From Croceibacterium_B sp963811255 (GTDB lineage: Bacteria; Pseudomonadota; Alphaproteobacteria; Sphingomonadales; Sphingomonadaceae), in assembly GCA_963811255.1 (NCBI GenBank), contig CAWEQI010000003.1, forward strand, positions 1 through 64,000: a stretch of 64,000 nt of DNA, given 5' to 3'. Below, in pieces: positions 1 through 9,222 of this stretch. Below the pieces are notes generated by a model that saw only the letters and a program-made list of their open reading frames with translations, was not told the DNA's origin and did no database searches. The position numbers and the translations under genes were made by a program. Each line of letters opens with the position of its first letter. Position 1 is the stretch's first letter.

Positions 1-2496
1 CCCGTCGATCCTGTTGTCGCGAGCGGAAGTCGTAACAGGAGGGGCATCTGCAGTTTATGGGTCAGATGCCGTTTCGGGCGTCGTCAACCTAATCCTCGAT
101 CACAATTTGACCGGCTACAAGTTCGACAGCAAGCTCGGGATCTCGAACGCGGGCGACGATTTCACGCGTGAACTCGGAGCAGCCGGGGGGTGGGATTTCG
201 GTTCAAATCTTCACCTTGTGATCGGCGGTGAGTGGGAAAAGGCGGATGGAATCAATGCCTGTCGGGATCGCGCCTGGTGCGTTAACGGCCTGACGATTGT
301 TGGGCGTAATCCGCTTGCCCCCGGTCAAGAGCCTACGATCCCAGCCAGCAATATCGTCCCCAACGCGGCCGTATGGACGACCGACTTCCAGGGGATCACT
401 ACTCCTCCGTCCAGCGCCTACGTCGGTGTCTCATTGCCTGTTCTCAGGCCTATCGACGGAATCACCTTCAACAACGACGGCACGCCTCGTCGATACCAGA
501 TGGGTACATACGCCAACCGGATCTGGATGATCGGAGGCGAAACGGGAATCCTGCCGAGGAGAACGTTTACTTTGACTTCCCGCTCGTCTCTCCGACAGAG
601 CGTTATAGCAGCATGGGCTTGCTGACCTACCAGGCAACGCCTGATTTGACGTTCGAGCTGAACGTGGCCGTCGGCGGGAGTGTCGGACACCACCGCAGTA
701 CTGCGTACCGTTCCATCGCGATCAATATTCAGGCCGACAACCCTTTCATACCGCGCTCGTCCGATCCGACACTCGATATCCCGACAATCCTGGCCCAAAG
801 CGGTGCAACCAGCTTTACACTGGGCAAGGGTTTCGACGATGTCGGACCGGTACAGATCAAGGCCACAAATCATGTGTTCCGCGTCGTGGGAAGCGCAAAA
901 TACCAAATCAGCAACAACTGGTCAGCTGACGTATATTACCAGTTCGGCCGCAACAGCTTCCGAAGCGACCTGTACAACAACACAATCACGGCAAACATCG
1001 TCAAGGCGCTCGATGCGACGACCTTGAACGGACAGCCAGTCTGCCGGGTCAATGCAGACGCTGATCCAACCAATAACGACCCAGCCTGTGTTCCGCTCAA
1101 CCCGTTCGGTTATGCTAACGGGCCGAATTTTGCGGCGGCAAAGGCCTACGTCACTGCCAACGGCTTCCAGACGAGCATCACAAAGCAGAACGTGGTGGCC
1201 GCCAACGTGACGGGAACGCTGCTCGAACTGCCTGCCGGCCCTGTCGGGGTGGCGTTCGGCGCCGAATATCGCAGCGATAGTCTCGACGGGAACACGGACA
1301 AGATTTCCCAAGCCGGCGGCTTCTTTAACGCGGGAAACGGTTCGATCATCTCTGGCAAGATCGACGTCACCGAAGGATACGGCGAAATCGACATCCCGCT
1401 GCTGCGCGACGTTTCGTTCGCTCATGAATTAGGTTTCAACGGGGCTATTCGCCAAACTCATTACAAGCGTTCGAGCAAGTTCGCGCCGAGTTCAACGGTC
1501 AATGCCACGACCTGGAAGGTCGGCGCCGTATGGGCCCCCATAGAAGCGCTACGTTTTCGCGTAACTCGTTCACGTGACATCCGTGCGCCCAATATTCCCG
1601 AATTGTTCGGCCCACAGACCACCCATACGGGTATTCTTACCGACGTAGGCAATGGCGGCGTCCAGGTGATCGTGCCGATCACGAGCGGCTCGAACCCGAA
1701 CCTGCGCCCCGAAAAGGCAGATACCTTCACGGCCGGAGTTGTGGTCCAGCCGCAAGGCGGCTTCTTCAGCCGCTTCCGCGCATCGGCGGACTATTATAAC
1801 ATCGACATAGCTGACGCGATCGGTGTGCTTGGCCAACAAAACATTGTGCAGCGCTGTGCGGACGGTGACACCCTGAGTTGTTCGTTGGTTACACGCGATG
1901 CCGGCAACAACGTTGTGAGCATCACCGACACGGTACAAAACGTTAACAGGCTCATTGCCCGGGGCGTCGACTTCCAATTCGATTACCGGCAACCTCTGAG
2001 CGGGGAAAGTAGCCTATTGCTCACAGTGCTGGCTAACTACGTTAGCGACCTCATCACGGTCGATTCCGGGGGTAGCACGAATCGTGCGGGGCAGACCGGC
2101 CTACGAGGTGGCACACCTCCTGGTGTACCCGACTGGACGGTGGATGCGAACGCGACCCTGAATCTCGGAGAGAGCTTTTCTCTCAACACTCACGTGCGCT
2201 GGATCAACAAGGGCTTTTTCTTCCCTTCGTTCGTAGCGCCAGGTGATCCAGGTTATTCCCTTTCTAATCCCAACAGCGTCAATACCAACACGGTACCGTC
2301 ACGTACCTACGTCGACCTGTTGGCGACTTATCGAATTGCTGTCGGATCTGGACAGAAGATTGAGCTGTATGCTGGCGTAGACAACGTTTTCAATCAGGAT
2401 CCGCCGAACTTCCCGGGTGCGAACGGGGCTGGCAACAATGTCTTATTCAACCCGGTGGGGCGCTTCTTCAAGGGCGGGATTCGTGCAAACTTCTAG
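1..2496 (+). pseudogene. TonB-dependent outer-membrane receptor, 5'-truncated by the window and frameshifted
   Basis: Outer-membrane receptor that would import a scarce or bulky substrate using TonB energy. The window opens inside the plug domain: frame 2 reads EVVTGGASAVYGSDAVSG from about base 23, so the signal peptide and TonB box lie outside. Receptor-like sequence runs in frame 2 to about base 540 (NRIWMIGGE) and continues in frame 1 (NGNPAEENVYF) to the stop at 2494-2496. The C-terminus GGIRANF ends in Phe, as these barrels do. One base missing or two extra near 530-545 explains the shift, so this is either a genuine pseudogene or a sequence error. It stands 130 bp upstream of the dehydratase cluster on the same strand and may have been its uptake gate. 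By eye it is less GC-rich than its neighbours. The family call is firm; the broken state is what I see. Confidence 0.8.
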
Positions 2497-2626
2497 GAGC
2501 CACGAAGAACCGGGGGAATAACACCCTCGGTTCGCCGGCTCCATCAATCGCAGTACACCCCGCGCAGGGGATGCGGCCGAAGTCATTGCCGATCCGGTGT
2601 GACCGAATTCTTGAGAAAGGGCGCAA

Positions 2627-4282
2627 ATGACACTTCGCAGCCTCAGCGCGAACTCCTCCAGCCGCCGCGCCAACTGGCGCGCGCTGGGCCTCAGCAAGGA
2701 GGACATGGAAAAGCCCAAGATCGCCGTTGTGAACAGCTCAAGCGAGCTGGCGATCTGCTACGCCCACCTCGACGGCATTGCGAAAATCGTGAAGGAGGAG
2801 ATCCGCGCCGCCGGGGCGATCCCGTTCGAGGTGCGCACCGCCGCCCCGTCGGACTTCATCACTGGCGCCAACAAGGCCGGCAGCTACATCCTCGCCGGAC
2901 GCGACATCATCGCCAACGACATCGAGGTTCAGGTCGAGGCGGCGCTGCTCGACGGGATGATTTGCCTGACCAGCTGCGACAAGACCCCGCCCGGCCACCT
3001 GATGGCCGCCGCGCGGCTCAACATCCCCACGATCCTGGTGATCGGCGGTTACCAGCCCGCGGGCGAGATCGACGGCGAGCCGGTCGACGTCGAGGACGTC
3101 TGGTCGGGCTCGGTCGGCGAGCGCTTCGGCGCCAAGCCCAAGTTCCCGGTGTGGGAGATGACCGAGCACGCGATCATGGGCCCGGGCGTGTGCGCCGGGA
3201 TGGCCACCGCCAACACCATGCATTCGACCGTCGAGGCGCTCGGCATGTGCCTGCCCGGCCACGCCCCGGTACGCGCCAACAGCCCGAAGATGCAGGCCAA
3301 CGCCCGCGCCGCGGCGCGGCGGATCGTCGAGATGGTGCAGGAGGATCTGAAACCGCGCGATATCCTGACGCCCGGCGCATTCAAGAACGCCGTCGCCACG
3401 GTGCTCGCCGTCTCCGGCTCGATCAATGCCATCAAGCACCTCCAGGCGACCGCGATCGAGGCGCAGAACGGGGTCGACGTGTTCGCGCTGTGGGAGGAGA
3501 TGAGCGACGTGCCGGTGCTCTCCGCCGTGCGCCCGACCGGCGAAGTGCGGATCGAGCAGTTCGAGGATGCCGGCGGGGCCCGCGCCATCCTCAAGCGCCT
3601 CGAAAGCCGGATCGACACCTCGGCGCTGACCTGCACCGGCAAGACACTGGCCGAGAACCTGGCAGGCTACGAAATCCCCGGCCCGGACGTGATTCGCCCG
3701 CTGACCGACCCCGTCGGCCCCGGCCCATCGATCGCCATCCTCAAGGGCAGCTTCGCCGACACCGCGGTGGTCCGCCTCGGCATCCGCGACGGCAGCCGGC
3801 CGGAAGAGTTCACCGGCCCGGCGCGGGTGTTCGAAAGCACCGCCGAGACGATGCAGGCGATCGAGGACGGGGTGGTCCAGCCCGGCGACGTGGTCGTCGC
3901 CCGCAACCAGGGGCTCAAAGGCGGCCCGGCGATGGGCGGCAGCGCCAGCGTAATTCTGTTCGCGCTCGACGCCGCCGGCCTGGCCAAGACCACCGCCTTC
4001 GTCACCGACGGCCAGCTCTCGGGCCTGTGCCTCAAAGGCCTCACCGTTGCCGAAGTCCACCCCGAAGCCGCGACCGGCGGCCCGATCGGCAAGATCCGCG
4101 ACGGCGATGTAATCACCATCAGCGTGGCCAACCGTTCGATCGACGTCGACGTCCCGGCCGAAGAACTGGCCCGGCGCAACGGCCCCGGTTGGAAGACTCC
4201 GGCGACCGGCTACCTCGACACCTTCCGCCACGACGTGCGCGACATGTCGACCGGCGGCGTGCTGGTGCCGGCGAAGGAGTAG
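2627..4282 (+). CDS. IlvD/Edd-family Fe-S dehydratase (551 aa)
   Basis: Member of the dihydroxy-acid / 6-phosphogluconate / aldonate dehydratase family, which removes water from a hydroxy acid to give a 2-keto acid using an Fe-S cluster and Mg. Three cysteines sit where the cluster ligands are expected: C44 (AICYAHLD), C117 (TSCDKTPPG, with the lysine that is usually carbamylated) and C189 (GPGVCAGMATANTM). The C-terminal DGQLSG matches the catalytic-serine motif DGRFSG. The N-terminal part diverges strongly from biosynthetic ilvD, and the gene heads a catabolic operon, so I favour a sugar-acid or other hydroxy-acid dehydratase over valine/isoleucine synthesis. A Shine-Dalgarno-like GAGAAAGG precedes the ATG. 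The aconitase X genes follow 3 bp downstream. The exact substrate cannot be read from sequence. Confidence 0.85.
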   Translation: MTLRSLSANSSSRRANWRALGLSKEDMEKPKIAVVNSSSELAICYAHLDGIAKIVKEEIRAAGAIPFEVRTAAPSDFITGANKAGSYILAGRDIIANDIEVQVEAALLDGMICLTSCDKTPPGHLMAAARLNIPTILVIGGYQPAGEIDGEPVDVEDVWSGSVGERFGAKPKFPVWEMTEHAIMGPGVCAGMATANTMHSTVEALGMCLPGHAPVRANSPKMQANARAAARRIVEMVQEDLKPRDILTPGAFKNAVATVLAVSGSINAIKHLQATAIEAQNGVDVFALWEEMSDVPVLSAVRPTGEVRIEQFEDAGGARAILKRLESRIDTSALTCTGKTLAENLAGYEIPGPDVIRPLTDPVGPGPSIAILKGSFADTAVVRLGIRDGSRPEEFTGPARVFESTAETMQAIEDGVVQPGDVVVARNQGLKGGPAMGGSASVILFALDAAGLAKTTAFVTDGQLSGLCLKGLTVAEVHPEAATGGPIGKIRDGDVITISVANRSIDVDVPAEELARRNGPGWKTPATGYLDTFRHDVRDMSTGGVLVPAKE

Positions 4283-4285
4283 CTC

Positions 4286-5578
4286 ATGACCATTCGGCTG
4301 AACGATGAAGAAAAGGCGATGCGCGACGGCGCGCTTGGGCCAGCGGTGGCCAAAGCCATGGACCTTCTGATCCGGTACGGCGACGCATTGGGGGCGGAGG
4401 ACTTCGTCTACACCGACAACATCGCAGGCGTTCCGGGTTCCTCTCCCAAATGGGTCAAGGAGTACTACGCGGAGGATGGCGGCGACTATCGCGCCGTCTT
4501 CTCTCGCTTCGACCTTGATTCAGACGAAGTCGTTGACGTGCCGCGGATCAGCGGTTTCGCGTGTCATCTTCAAGGAGGTATGGATCCCGAGCTCTGGCGC
4601 GAGCAGGGCATGAGCGAGGATGCCTTCGCCAATTTCCAGTCAGATGAGCGCGAGGTCGCGGGGCACGGCATTCAGGTGCTCAAGACGTGCACTCCGTATC
4701 TGGCCGGCAATATGCCCGTGATGGGAGAGCACTGCGCCTGGATGGAATCGAGCGCGGTCGTTTTGTGCAACTCGGTCATAGGCGGGCGCACGAATTGCGA
4801 AGGCCGCGAATCGACGAGCGCGGCGATGCTCGCCAAGCGCGTTCCCAACTGGGGATTCCACAAGGATGAATTCCGCAAGGGCCAACATTTGATCAAGGTC
4901 GAAACGCCGGTCGACACCATCTACGAGTGGGGCCTGCTCGGCTATTTCACCGGCGGAGCGGTGGAGGATGCGATTCCCGTGCTCGACGGCGCCATCGCCG
5001 ATCCGGCGCTCATCAAGCACAAGCACTTCGGGGCGGCCGCCGCCTCGTCCGGAGGTGTAGAGATGTATCACATGACCGGCATCACGCCCGAGGCTCCAAC
5101 CCTCGAGGCGGCATTCGGAGGTCTGCCCAGGGGTGAGTGCATCACTTACGGGGCGAACGAGCGACGAGCGACCTATGAACGGCTTAATAGTATCGGTGAA
5201 AGCCGCGACGTCGATTACGTCATGCTCGGTTGTCCGCACTACTCGGCCGACCAACTCGCAGAAGTCGCTCGTTTGCTCGAAGGGCGCAAGGTCCATGAGA
5301 ACAGTAATCTCTGGATCTTCACCAGCCGCGCGGTGAAGGCGACCGCCGAGGCTAGCGGCTCAGCCGGCATTATCCGCAAGGCAGGCGCCAAGCTCATGAC
5401 GGATACCTGCTCGGCAATCAGCCAGGCGGTGCCGCCCGGCACCAGGGTGGCCGCCTTCGACAGCGCCAAGCAGACGCATTATCTCCCGGCAATCATGGGC
5501 ATTGAAGGCTGGTTTGGCACTACGCAGGAATGCATCGACGCGGCGTGTACCGGGCGCTGGGAAGGGAGGCTCAATTGA
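4286..5578 (+). CDS. Aconitase X large (catalytic) subunit, DUF521
   Basis: Large subunit of two-subunit aconitase X (AcnX type II), an Fe-S hydro-lyase. Characterised bacterial members dehydrate cis-3-hydroxy-L-proline; archaeal ones dehydrate phosphomevalonate. Recognisable blocks are CTPYLAGNMPVMGEH, SAVVLCNSVIGGRTNCEG, LGCPHYS and LMTDTCSA, with cysteines suitable for a cluster. Length (430 aa) fits the family. AAGGAG at 4275-4280 precedes the ATG, and the stop overlaps the small-subunit start by one base (TGATG), which indicates translational coupling. No proline racemase, pyrroline-2-carboxylate reductase or other hydroxyproline gene is nearby, so the usual bacterial substrate is not supported by context. 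By eye its codons are less GC-rich than those of the dehydratase before it and the small subunit after it. Confidence 0.85.
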   Translation: MTIRLNDEEKAMRDGALGPAVAKAMDLLIRYGDALGAEDFVYTDNIAGVPGSSPKWVKEYYAEDGGDYRAVFSRFDLDSDEVVDVPRISGFACHLQGGMDPELWREQGMSEDAFANFQSDEREVAGHGIQVLKTCTPYLAGNMPVMGEHCAWMESSAVVLCNSVIGGRTNCEGRESTSAAMLAKRVPNWGFHKDEFRKGQHLIKVETPVDTIYEWGLLGYFTGGAVEDAIPVLDGAIADPALIKHKHFGAAAASSGGVEMYHMTGITPEAPTLEAAFGGLPRGECITYGANERRATYERLNSIGESRDVDYVMLGCPHYSADQLAEVARLLEGRKVHENSNLWIFTSRAVKATAEASGSAGIIRKAGAKLMTDTCSAISQAVPPGTRVAAFDSAKQTHYLPAIMGIEGWFGTTQECIDAACTGRWEGRLN

Positions 5579-6021
5579 TGGCCACCGTGGCAACGCGACC
5601 TGCCGACGTCGTGATCCGCGGCCGCAAGGTGGTGGGCGGCGTGATTGAGGGCGAAGCTCTCGTCACGCGCGAGACGATCTCCGGCTGGGGCGGGGTCAAT
5701 CCGATCAAGGGAGAGATCATCGAGACCCGTCACGAACTGCGCGGGCAGAGCTTCGCGGGAAAGATCCTGGTGTTTCCGGGCGCCAAGGGCTCCTCGGGGT
5801 GGTCGGCGATGTTCCACACCACGCGTCTGACCGGGCAAGCGCCGATAGGCATGCTCTACAATATCACCACCACCAAGGCGGCGCTCGGCGCCGTCGTCAT
5901 GCGCATCCCGACCATGACGGACTTCGACAGCGATCCGCTCGAGCAGATCGAGACTGGCGACTGGGTGCGGATCGATGCCGACAACGGAATCGTGTCGGTG
6001 TGGAAGGGCGGCCGGCCCTGA
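5578..6021 (+). CDS. Aconitase X small (swivelling) subunit, DUF126
   Basis: Small subunit of aconitase X (147 aa), equivalent to the swivelling domain 4 of aconitases that closes over the active site. Diagnostic parts are the N-terminal GRKVVGGVIEGEALVTRE and the central FPGAKGSSGWSAMF, which contains the family's conserved glycine- and serine-rich loop, followed by RIPTMTDFDSDPL. I chose the ATG at 5578 because it overlaps the large-subunit stop (TGATG) and gives the normal family length; an upstream in-frame start at 5530 would lie inside the large-subunit gene. It is almost certainly co-translated with the large subunit and forms a heterodimer with it in the cytoplasm. Confidence 0.85.
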   Translation: MATVATRPADVVIRGRKVVGGVIEGEALVTRETISGWGGVNPIKGEIIETRHELRGQSFAGKILVFPGAKGSSGWSAMFHTTRLTGQAPIGMLYNITTTKAALGAVVMRIPTMTDFDSDPLEQIETGDWVRIDADNGIVSVWKGGRP

Positions 6022-6034
6022 CTGGAAGGAATTT

Positions 6035-7576
6035 ATGACCGTGAGTGACGACGGCCGCCAAGGCGACAAGCCGAAAATGCAGCGGATCGCCGGGCATAGC
6101 GAGGAGCGGTTCCTCGGCTCGGACATTTTCGAGAGCACCCGGCACACCCTGCCGCCGCCCACTCGCGGCGGGGTGATCGTGGAGGATGCGCGCGAGATCG
6201 ACGTTTATCACCAGTGCGACGTGGCGGTGATCGGCGGCGGGCCGGCCGGCTGCGCGGCGGCGTGGGCGGCGGCGAAAGCGGGCGCCGACGTGACGCTGGT
6301 CGAGCGCTACAACCATCTCGGCGGGCTTTCGACCGGCGGCCTGGTCATGTGGATCGACCGGATGACCGACTGGCAAGGCAACCACGTGATCCAGGGCTTC
6401 GCCCGCGAGTTCATCGAGCGGATGCCGCCCGAGGCGGTCGCCGGGCCGCCGCGCGAGGACTGGGGGCAGACCGACGCGCTCAAGGTCAATTATTGGCAGA
6501 ACCGCACCACCGCGTTCCACGGCATCGTCCAGTGGGCGCCGACGCTCGATCCCGAGCGGATGAAATTGAACAACCAGGAAATGCTGCTCGCCGCCGGCGT
6601 GCGGCTGGTGTTCCACGCCTGGGCCGCGCGGCCGATCGTCGAGGGCGGCGTAGCGAAGGGCGTGGTGTTCGAAAGCAAGGCCGGGCGCCAGGCGCTGCTG
6701 GCCAAGGTGGTGGTCGACACCAGCGGCGACGGCGACATGTTCGCCCGCGCCGGGGCCGAGTTCGACACCGACATCGAGGAAGGCGACGTCCACCACTCGA
6801 TGAACACCGCCTGGGTCGCTGGCGGGGTCGACATGAACCGCTGGATCAACTGGAAGACCCTCTACCCCGAGCAGCTCAAGCAGTTGATCGAGCGCGGCCG
6901 AGAAGAGCTCGGCTTCTTCCAGACGCCTTACGTCACCTGGCGGCCCGACATCGCGATGTGGCTGGGCCCGCGCCAGTCGGGCCTCTCGGCGCTCGACCCG
7001 GACGACATGACCGAAGTCGAGATCCGCAGCCATCGGCTGATGGAAGGGCACACCCGGTTCTTCCGCGACAACGCTCCGGGGTTCGAGAACGCCTACCCCT
7101 TGCAGAGCGCGAGCCAATTGGGCGTGCGCCACACGCGGCGGCTCGCCGGAGTCAGCCGCATCGAGCGCAAGGACTGGCCGGTCGGCGGCGCGCGGCCCGA
7201 CGAGGTCGGCATCAGCCCCTCGATCAGCCCCAAGTTCCCGGTGGTCTCGGTGCCCTACGGCAGCCTCGTCCCTCGGGCGCTCGACGGCCTTCTCGCGGCG
7301 GGGCGGCACATCAGCTGCGACGCCAACAGCCACGGCTTCATGCGCGAAATCCCGCAGTGCTGGCTGACCGGTCACGCGGCGGGCGTCGGCGCGGCGGTGG
7401 CGGCCAACCGCGGCGTGCAGCCGCGCGAGGTCGATGTCGACGAGGTGCGGGCGATCCTGCGCTCGCAGGGTGCGCACCTGAGCGACGATGCGGCGGTGGC
7501 GAAGGCACGGAGCGAAACGGTTCCGGCAAGTGGAGGGAAAGAGCCTTGTTCGACGGCGGCGATGCAACCGCATTGA
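6035..7576 (+). CDS. FAD-dependent oxidoreductase (FAD_oxidored family)
   Basis: Flavoprotein of 513 aa with an N-terminal Rossmann nucleotide-binding site, VAVIGGGPAGCAAAW (glycines about residues 67-72), then ERYNHLGGLSTGG. The C-terminal ISCDANSHGFMREIPQCW followed by TGHAAGVGAAVA is typical of the FAD-dependent oxidoreductase family often linked with sugar or hydroxy-acid catabolism. I chose the ATG at 6035 because GGAAGGA lies 4 bp upstream; an earlier in-frame ATG at 5975 falls inside the small-subunit gene. It starts 13 bp after aconitase X, so it is the fourth enzyme of the operon and probably oxidises or reduces an intermediate between or after the two dehydration steps. No signal peptide is visible, so it is presumed cytoplasmic. 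The substrate is unknown. Confidence 0.75.
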   Translation: MTVSDDGRQGDKPKMQRIAGHSEERFLGSDIFESTRHTLPPPTRGGVIVEDAREIDVYHQCDVAVIGGGPAGCAAAWAAAKAGADVTLVERYNHLGGLSTGGLVMWIDRMTDWQGNHVIQGFAREFIERMPPEAVAGPPREDWGQTDALKVNYWQNRTTAFHGIVQWAPTLDPERMKLNNQEMLLAAGVRLVFHAWAARPIVEGGVAKGVVFESKAGRQALLAKVVVDTSGDGDMFARAGAEFDTDIEEGDVHHSMNTAWVAGGVDMNRWINWKTLYPEQLKQLIERGREELGFFQTPYVTWRPDIAMWLGPRQSGLSALDPDDMTEVEIRSHRLMEGHTRFFRDNAPGFENAYPLQSASQLGVRHTRRLAGVSRIERKDWPVGGARPDEVGISPSISPKFPVVSVPYGSLVPRALDGLLAAGRHISCDANSHGFMREIPQCWLTGHAAGVGAAVAANRGVQPREVDVDEVRAILRSQGAHLSDDAAVAKARSETVPASGGKEPCSTAAMQPH

Positions 7577-7649
7577 GTTACAAAACGAACCTAAAGCACG
7601 CTCGCTTACGACAACTCCCGGACTTCAATCATGGTGCGCGAGGCCTCCA

Positions 7650-9032
7650 GTGAACACGAGTGAGGCCGAAACGCTCGATGTTGGAGGCTTCCTGCAGGGC
7701 CTGCGCTTCTCTCGCTACCATCTCCAAATCTTGCTTCTCTGCAGCCTCGTAACGTTTTTCGACGGGCAGGATTTCTCAGCCCTAGCCTATGCATTGCCCT
7801 ACATCAGGGACGTGATGGGCATCTCAGACCAGATGACCGGCTACGTCAGCGCCGCCGCCTTTCTGGGGCAGATGATTGGCTCATTGGCAGGATCTTACGT
7901 CGGCGATATTTTTGGGCGACGACCGGTTATCGTGGGTTGCACAATCGGCAGCGCTCTTCTGACGTTCGCCGTTGGCTTCGCCGCCTCGCCCGAGCAGCTT
8001 ATCGCTCTTCGCTTCTTGAGTGGGCTTGCTATCGGAGGATTGCTCGCCCCAGCTTGGTCACTCAGCATCGAAAGCATGCCGAAATCGGTGCGAGCCACCA
8101 GCGTCACGATCATTATGATGGGATTTTCCTTCGGCAGCGCCTCGGCAGGCCCGATTGCGAACTGGACTGCCCCGAGCATGGGTTGGCAGGGCATATTCTG
8201 GGTTTCCGGCATCCTGACCGGCGGCTTCGCCCTAGTTCTATTTTTCAAGCTGCCCGAGAGCGCGCGCTGGGCGGTCGCCACGCAAAAGGCACGAGAACGG
8301 ATTGTACCTATGCTTGCGCCCTTCAGCCCAAGCTTTGGGGTGCACGAATACGAACGTTTCATTCTCCCAGATGAGCGGCTGGTCGGCGGGGGTGCCAATC
8401 CCCTTAAGAAGTTGCGCGAGCTGTTCACGGGCGCGCTCAGCTTTGTCACGCCACTCATTTGGGCCGCTTATTTTTGCTCCAGCTTCGCAATCTACTTGAT
8501 GAGCGCATACGCGGTGATCTTCATGGAAAATCTCGGCATTGCGCGGCACAACGCCGCTTGGCTTAACTCGATCGGGGCGATGCTGGGAGCGCTCGGCGGC
8601 GTTGCCCTGCTGGCGATGACCGAACGGCGCGGACCAGCCTGGATTGCGCTCCCCCCACTGCTTGGCATACCTCTCGTCCTCCTAATCGGGACCGGCGTAG
8701 TCATTGCAACACCTGCCTTCGTTCCCGTACTGCTTCTTGTCGCAGTCATGGTGGGTGCTGGCCACGCGGCAGTCATTTCAATCACCAGCATCTACTATCC
8801 AAGCCCCGTTCGGGCGACTGGTGGCGGATGGGCAAGCTTCATCGCCAAGTTCGCCGCGGTAGCCGCACCCATCTTCGGTGCGCAGTTTCTGGCGGGCCGG
8901 GCCGCAGCAATGGCCGGCTACGCCTTTACCGCATTGTGCCTTGCCGGCATCGTGGTCTGCGTGCTTCTGTTAGCGTATTTCGCTCGCGCCCTGCGATCTG
9001 AAGCAGGCGAGGCGGTTGCCCACGTGAAATAG
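7650..9032 (+). CDS. MFS transporter, aromatic acid:H+ symporter (AAHS)-like
   Basis: Twelve-helix inner-membrane permease of about 460 aa. The first helix carries FFDGQDFSALAYALP, resembling the acidic DGxD signature of aromatic-acid/H+ symporters. The loop between helices 2 and 3 has the MFS motif GSYVGDIFGRRPVI, and RFLSGLAIGG follows. The start is uncertain: no in-frame ATG precedes helix 1, and GTG at 7650 gives a normal N-terminus (VNTSEAETLDVGGF). It lies 73 bp after the oxidoreductase and probably brings the cluster's organic-acid substrate across the inner membrane, working with the TonB receptor in the outer membrane. Its base composition looks lower in GC than the oxidoreductase, similar to the TonB receptor at the other end of the cluster. 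Confidence 0.8.
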   Translation: MNTSEAETLDVGGFLQGLRFSRYHLQILLLCSLVTFFDGQDFSALAYALPYIRDVMGISDQMTGYVSAAAFLGQMIGSLAGSYVGDIFGRRPVIVGCTIGSALLTFAVGFAASPEQLIALRFLSGLAIGGLLAPAWSLSIESMPKSVRATSVTIIMMGFSFGSASAGPIANWTAPSMGWQGIFWVSGILTGGFALVLFFKLPESARWAVATQKARERIVPMLAPFSPSFGVHEYERFILPDERLVGGGANPLKKLRELFTGALSFVTPLIWAAYFCSSFAIYLMSAYAVIFMENLGIARHNAAWLNSIGAMLGALGGVALLAMTERRGPAWIALPPLLGIPLVLLIGTGVVIATPAFVPVLLLVAVMVGAGHAAVISITSIYYPSPVRATGGGWASFIAKFAAVAAPIFGAQFLAGRAAAMAGYAFTALCLAGIVVCVLLLAYFARALRSEAGEAVAHVK

Positions 9033-9222
9033 GGAATTCCAGAATCGAGGTGCGCAAACTAGCCGACAGTCAGCTTCTTTGCGCAAACCTGATCAAAGCC
9101 GCCAGTCCGCTATCGGCCATTAACGGACGGCAAAGCAGCATGCGCCTACATCCGCTTCCGGCACGTTGCCGATGCCAACCCTTCGTTGCTGAAGAGGTTT
9201 AGCTGGTTCGTCATCACCTTGC

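Noticed and set aside
2738..4231. Long open reading frame (497 codons) antisense to the IlvD/Edd dehydratase
   Set aside because: The protein is Arg/Asp/Gly/Val-rich with no recognisable motif, as expected for the mirror of a GC-rich gene; the sense frame has clear catalytic motifs.
9033..9222. Possible small gene or repeat after the AAHS-like permease
   Set aside because: Only a short TGCGCAAA/TTTGCGCA match was seen, and no reading frame with support.
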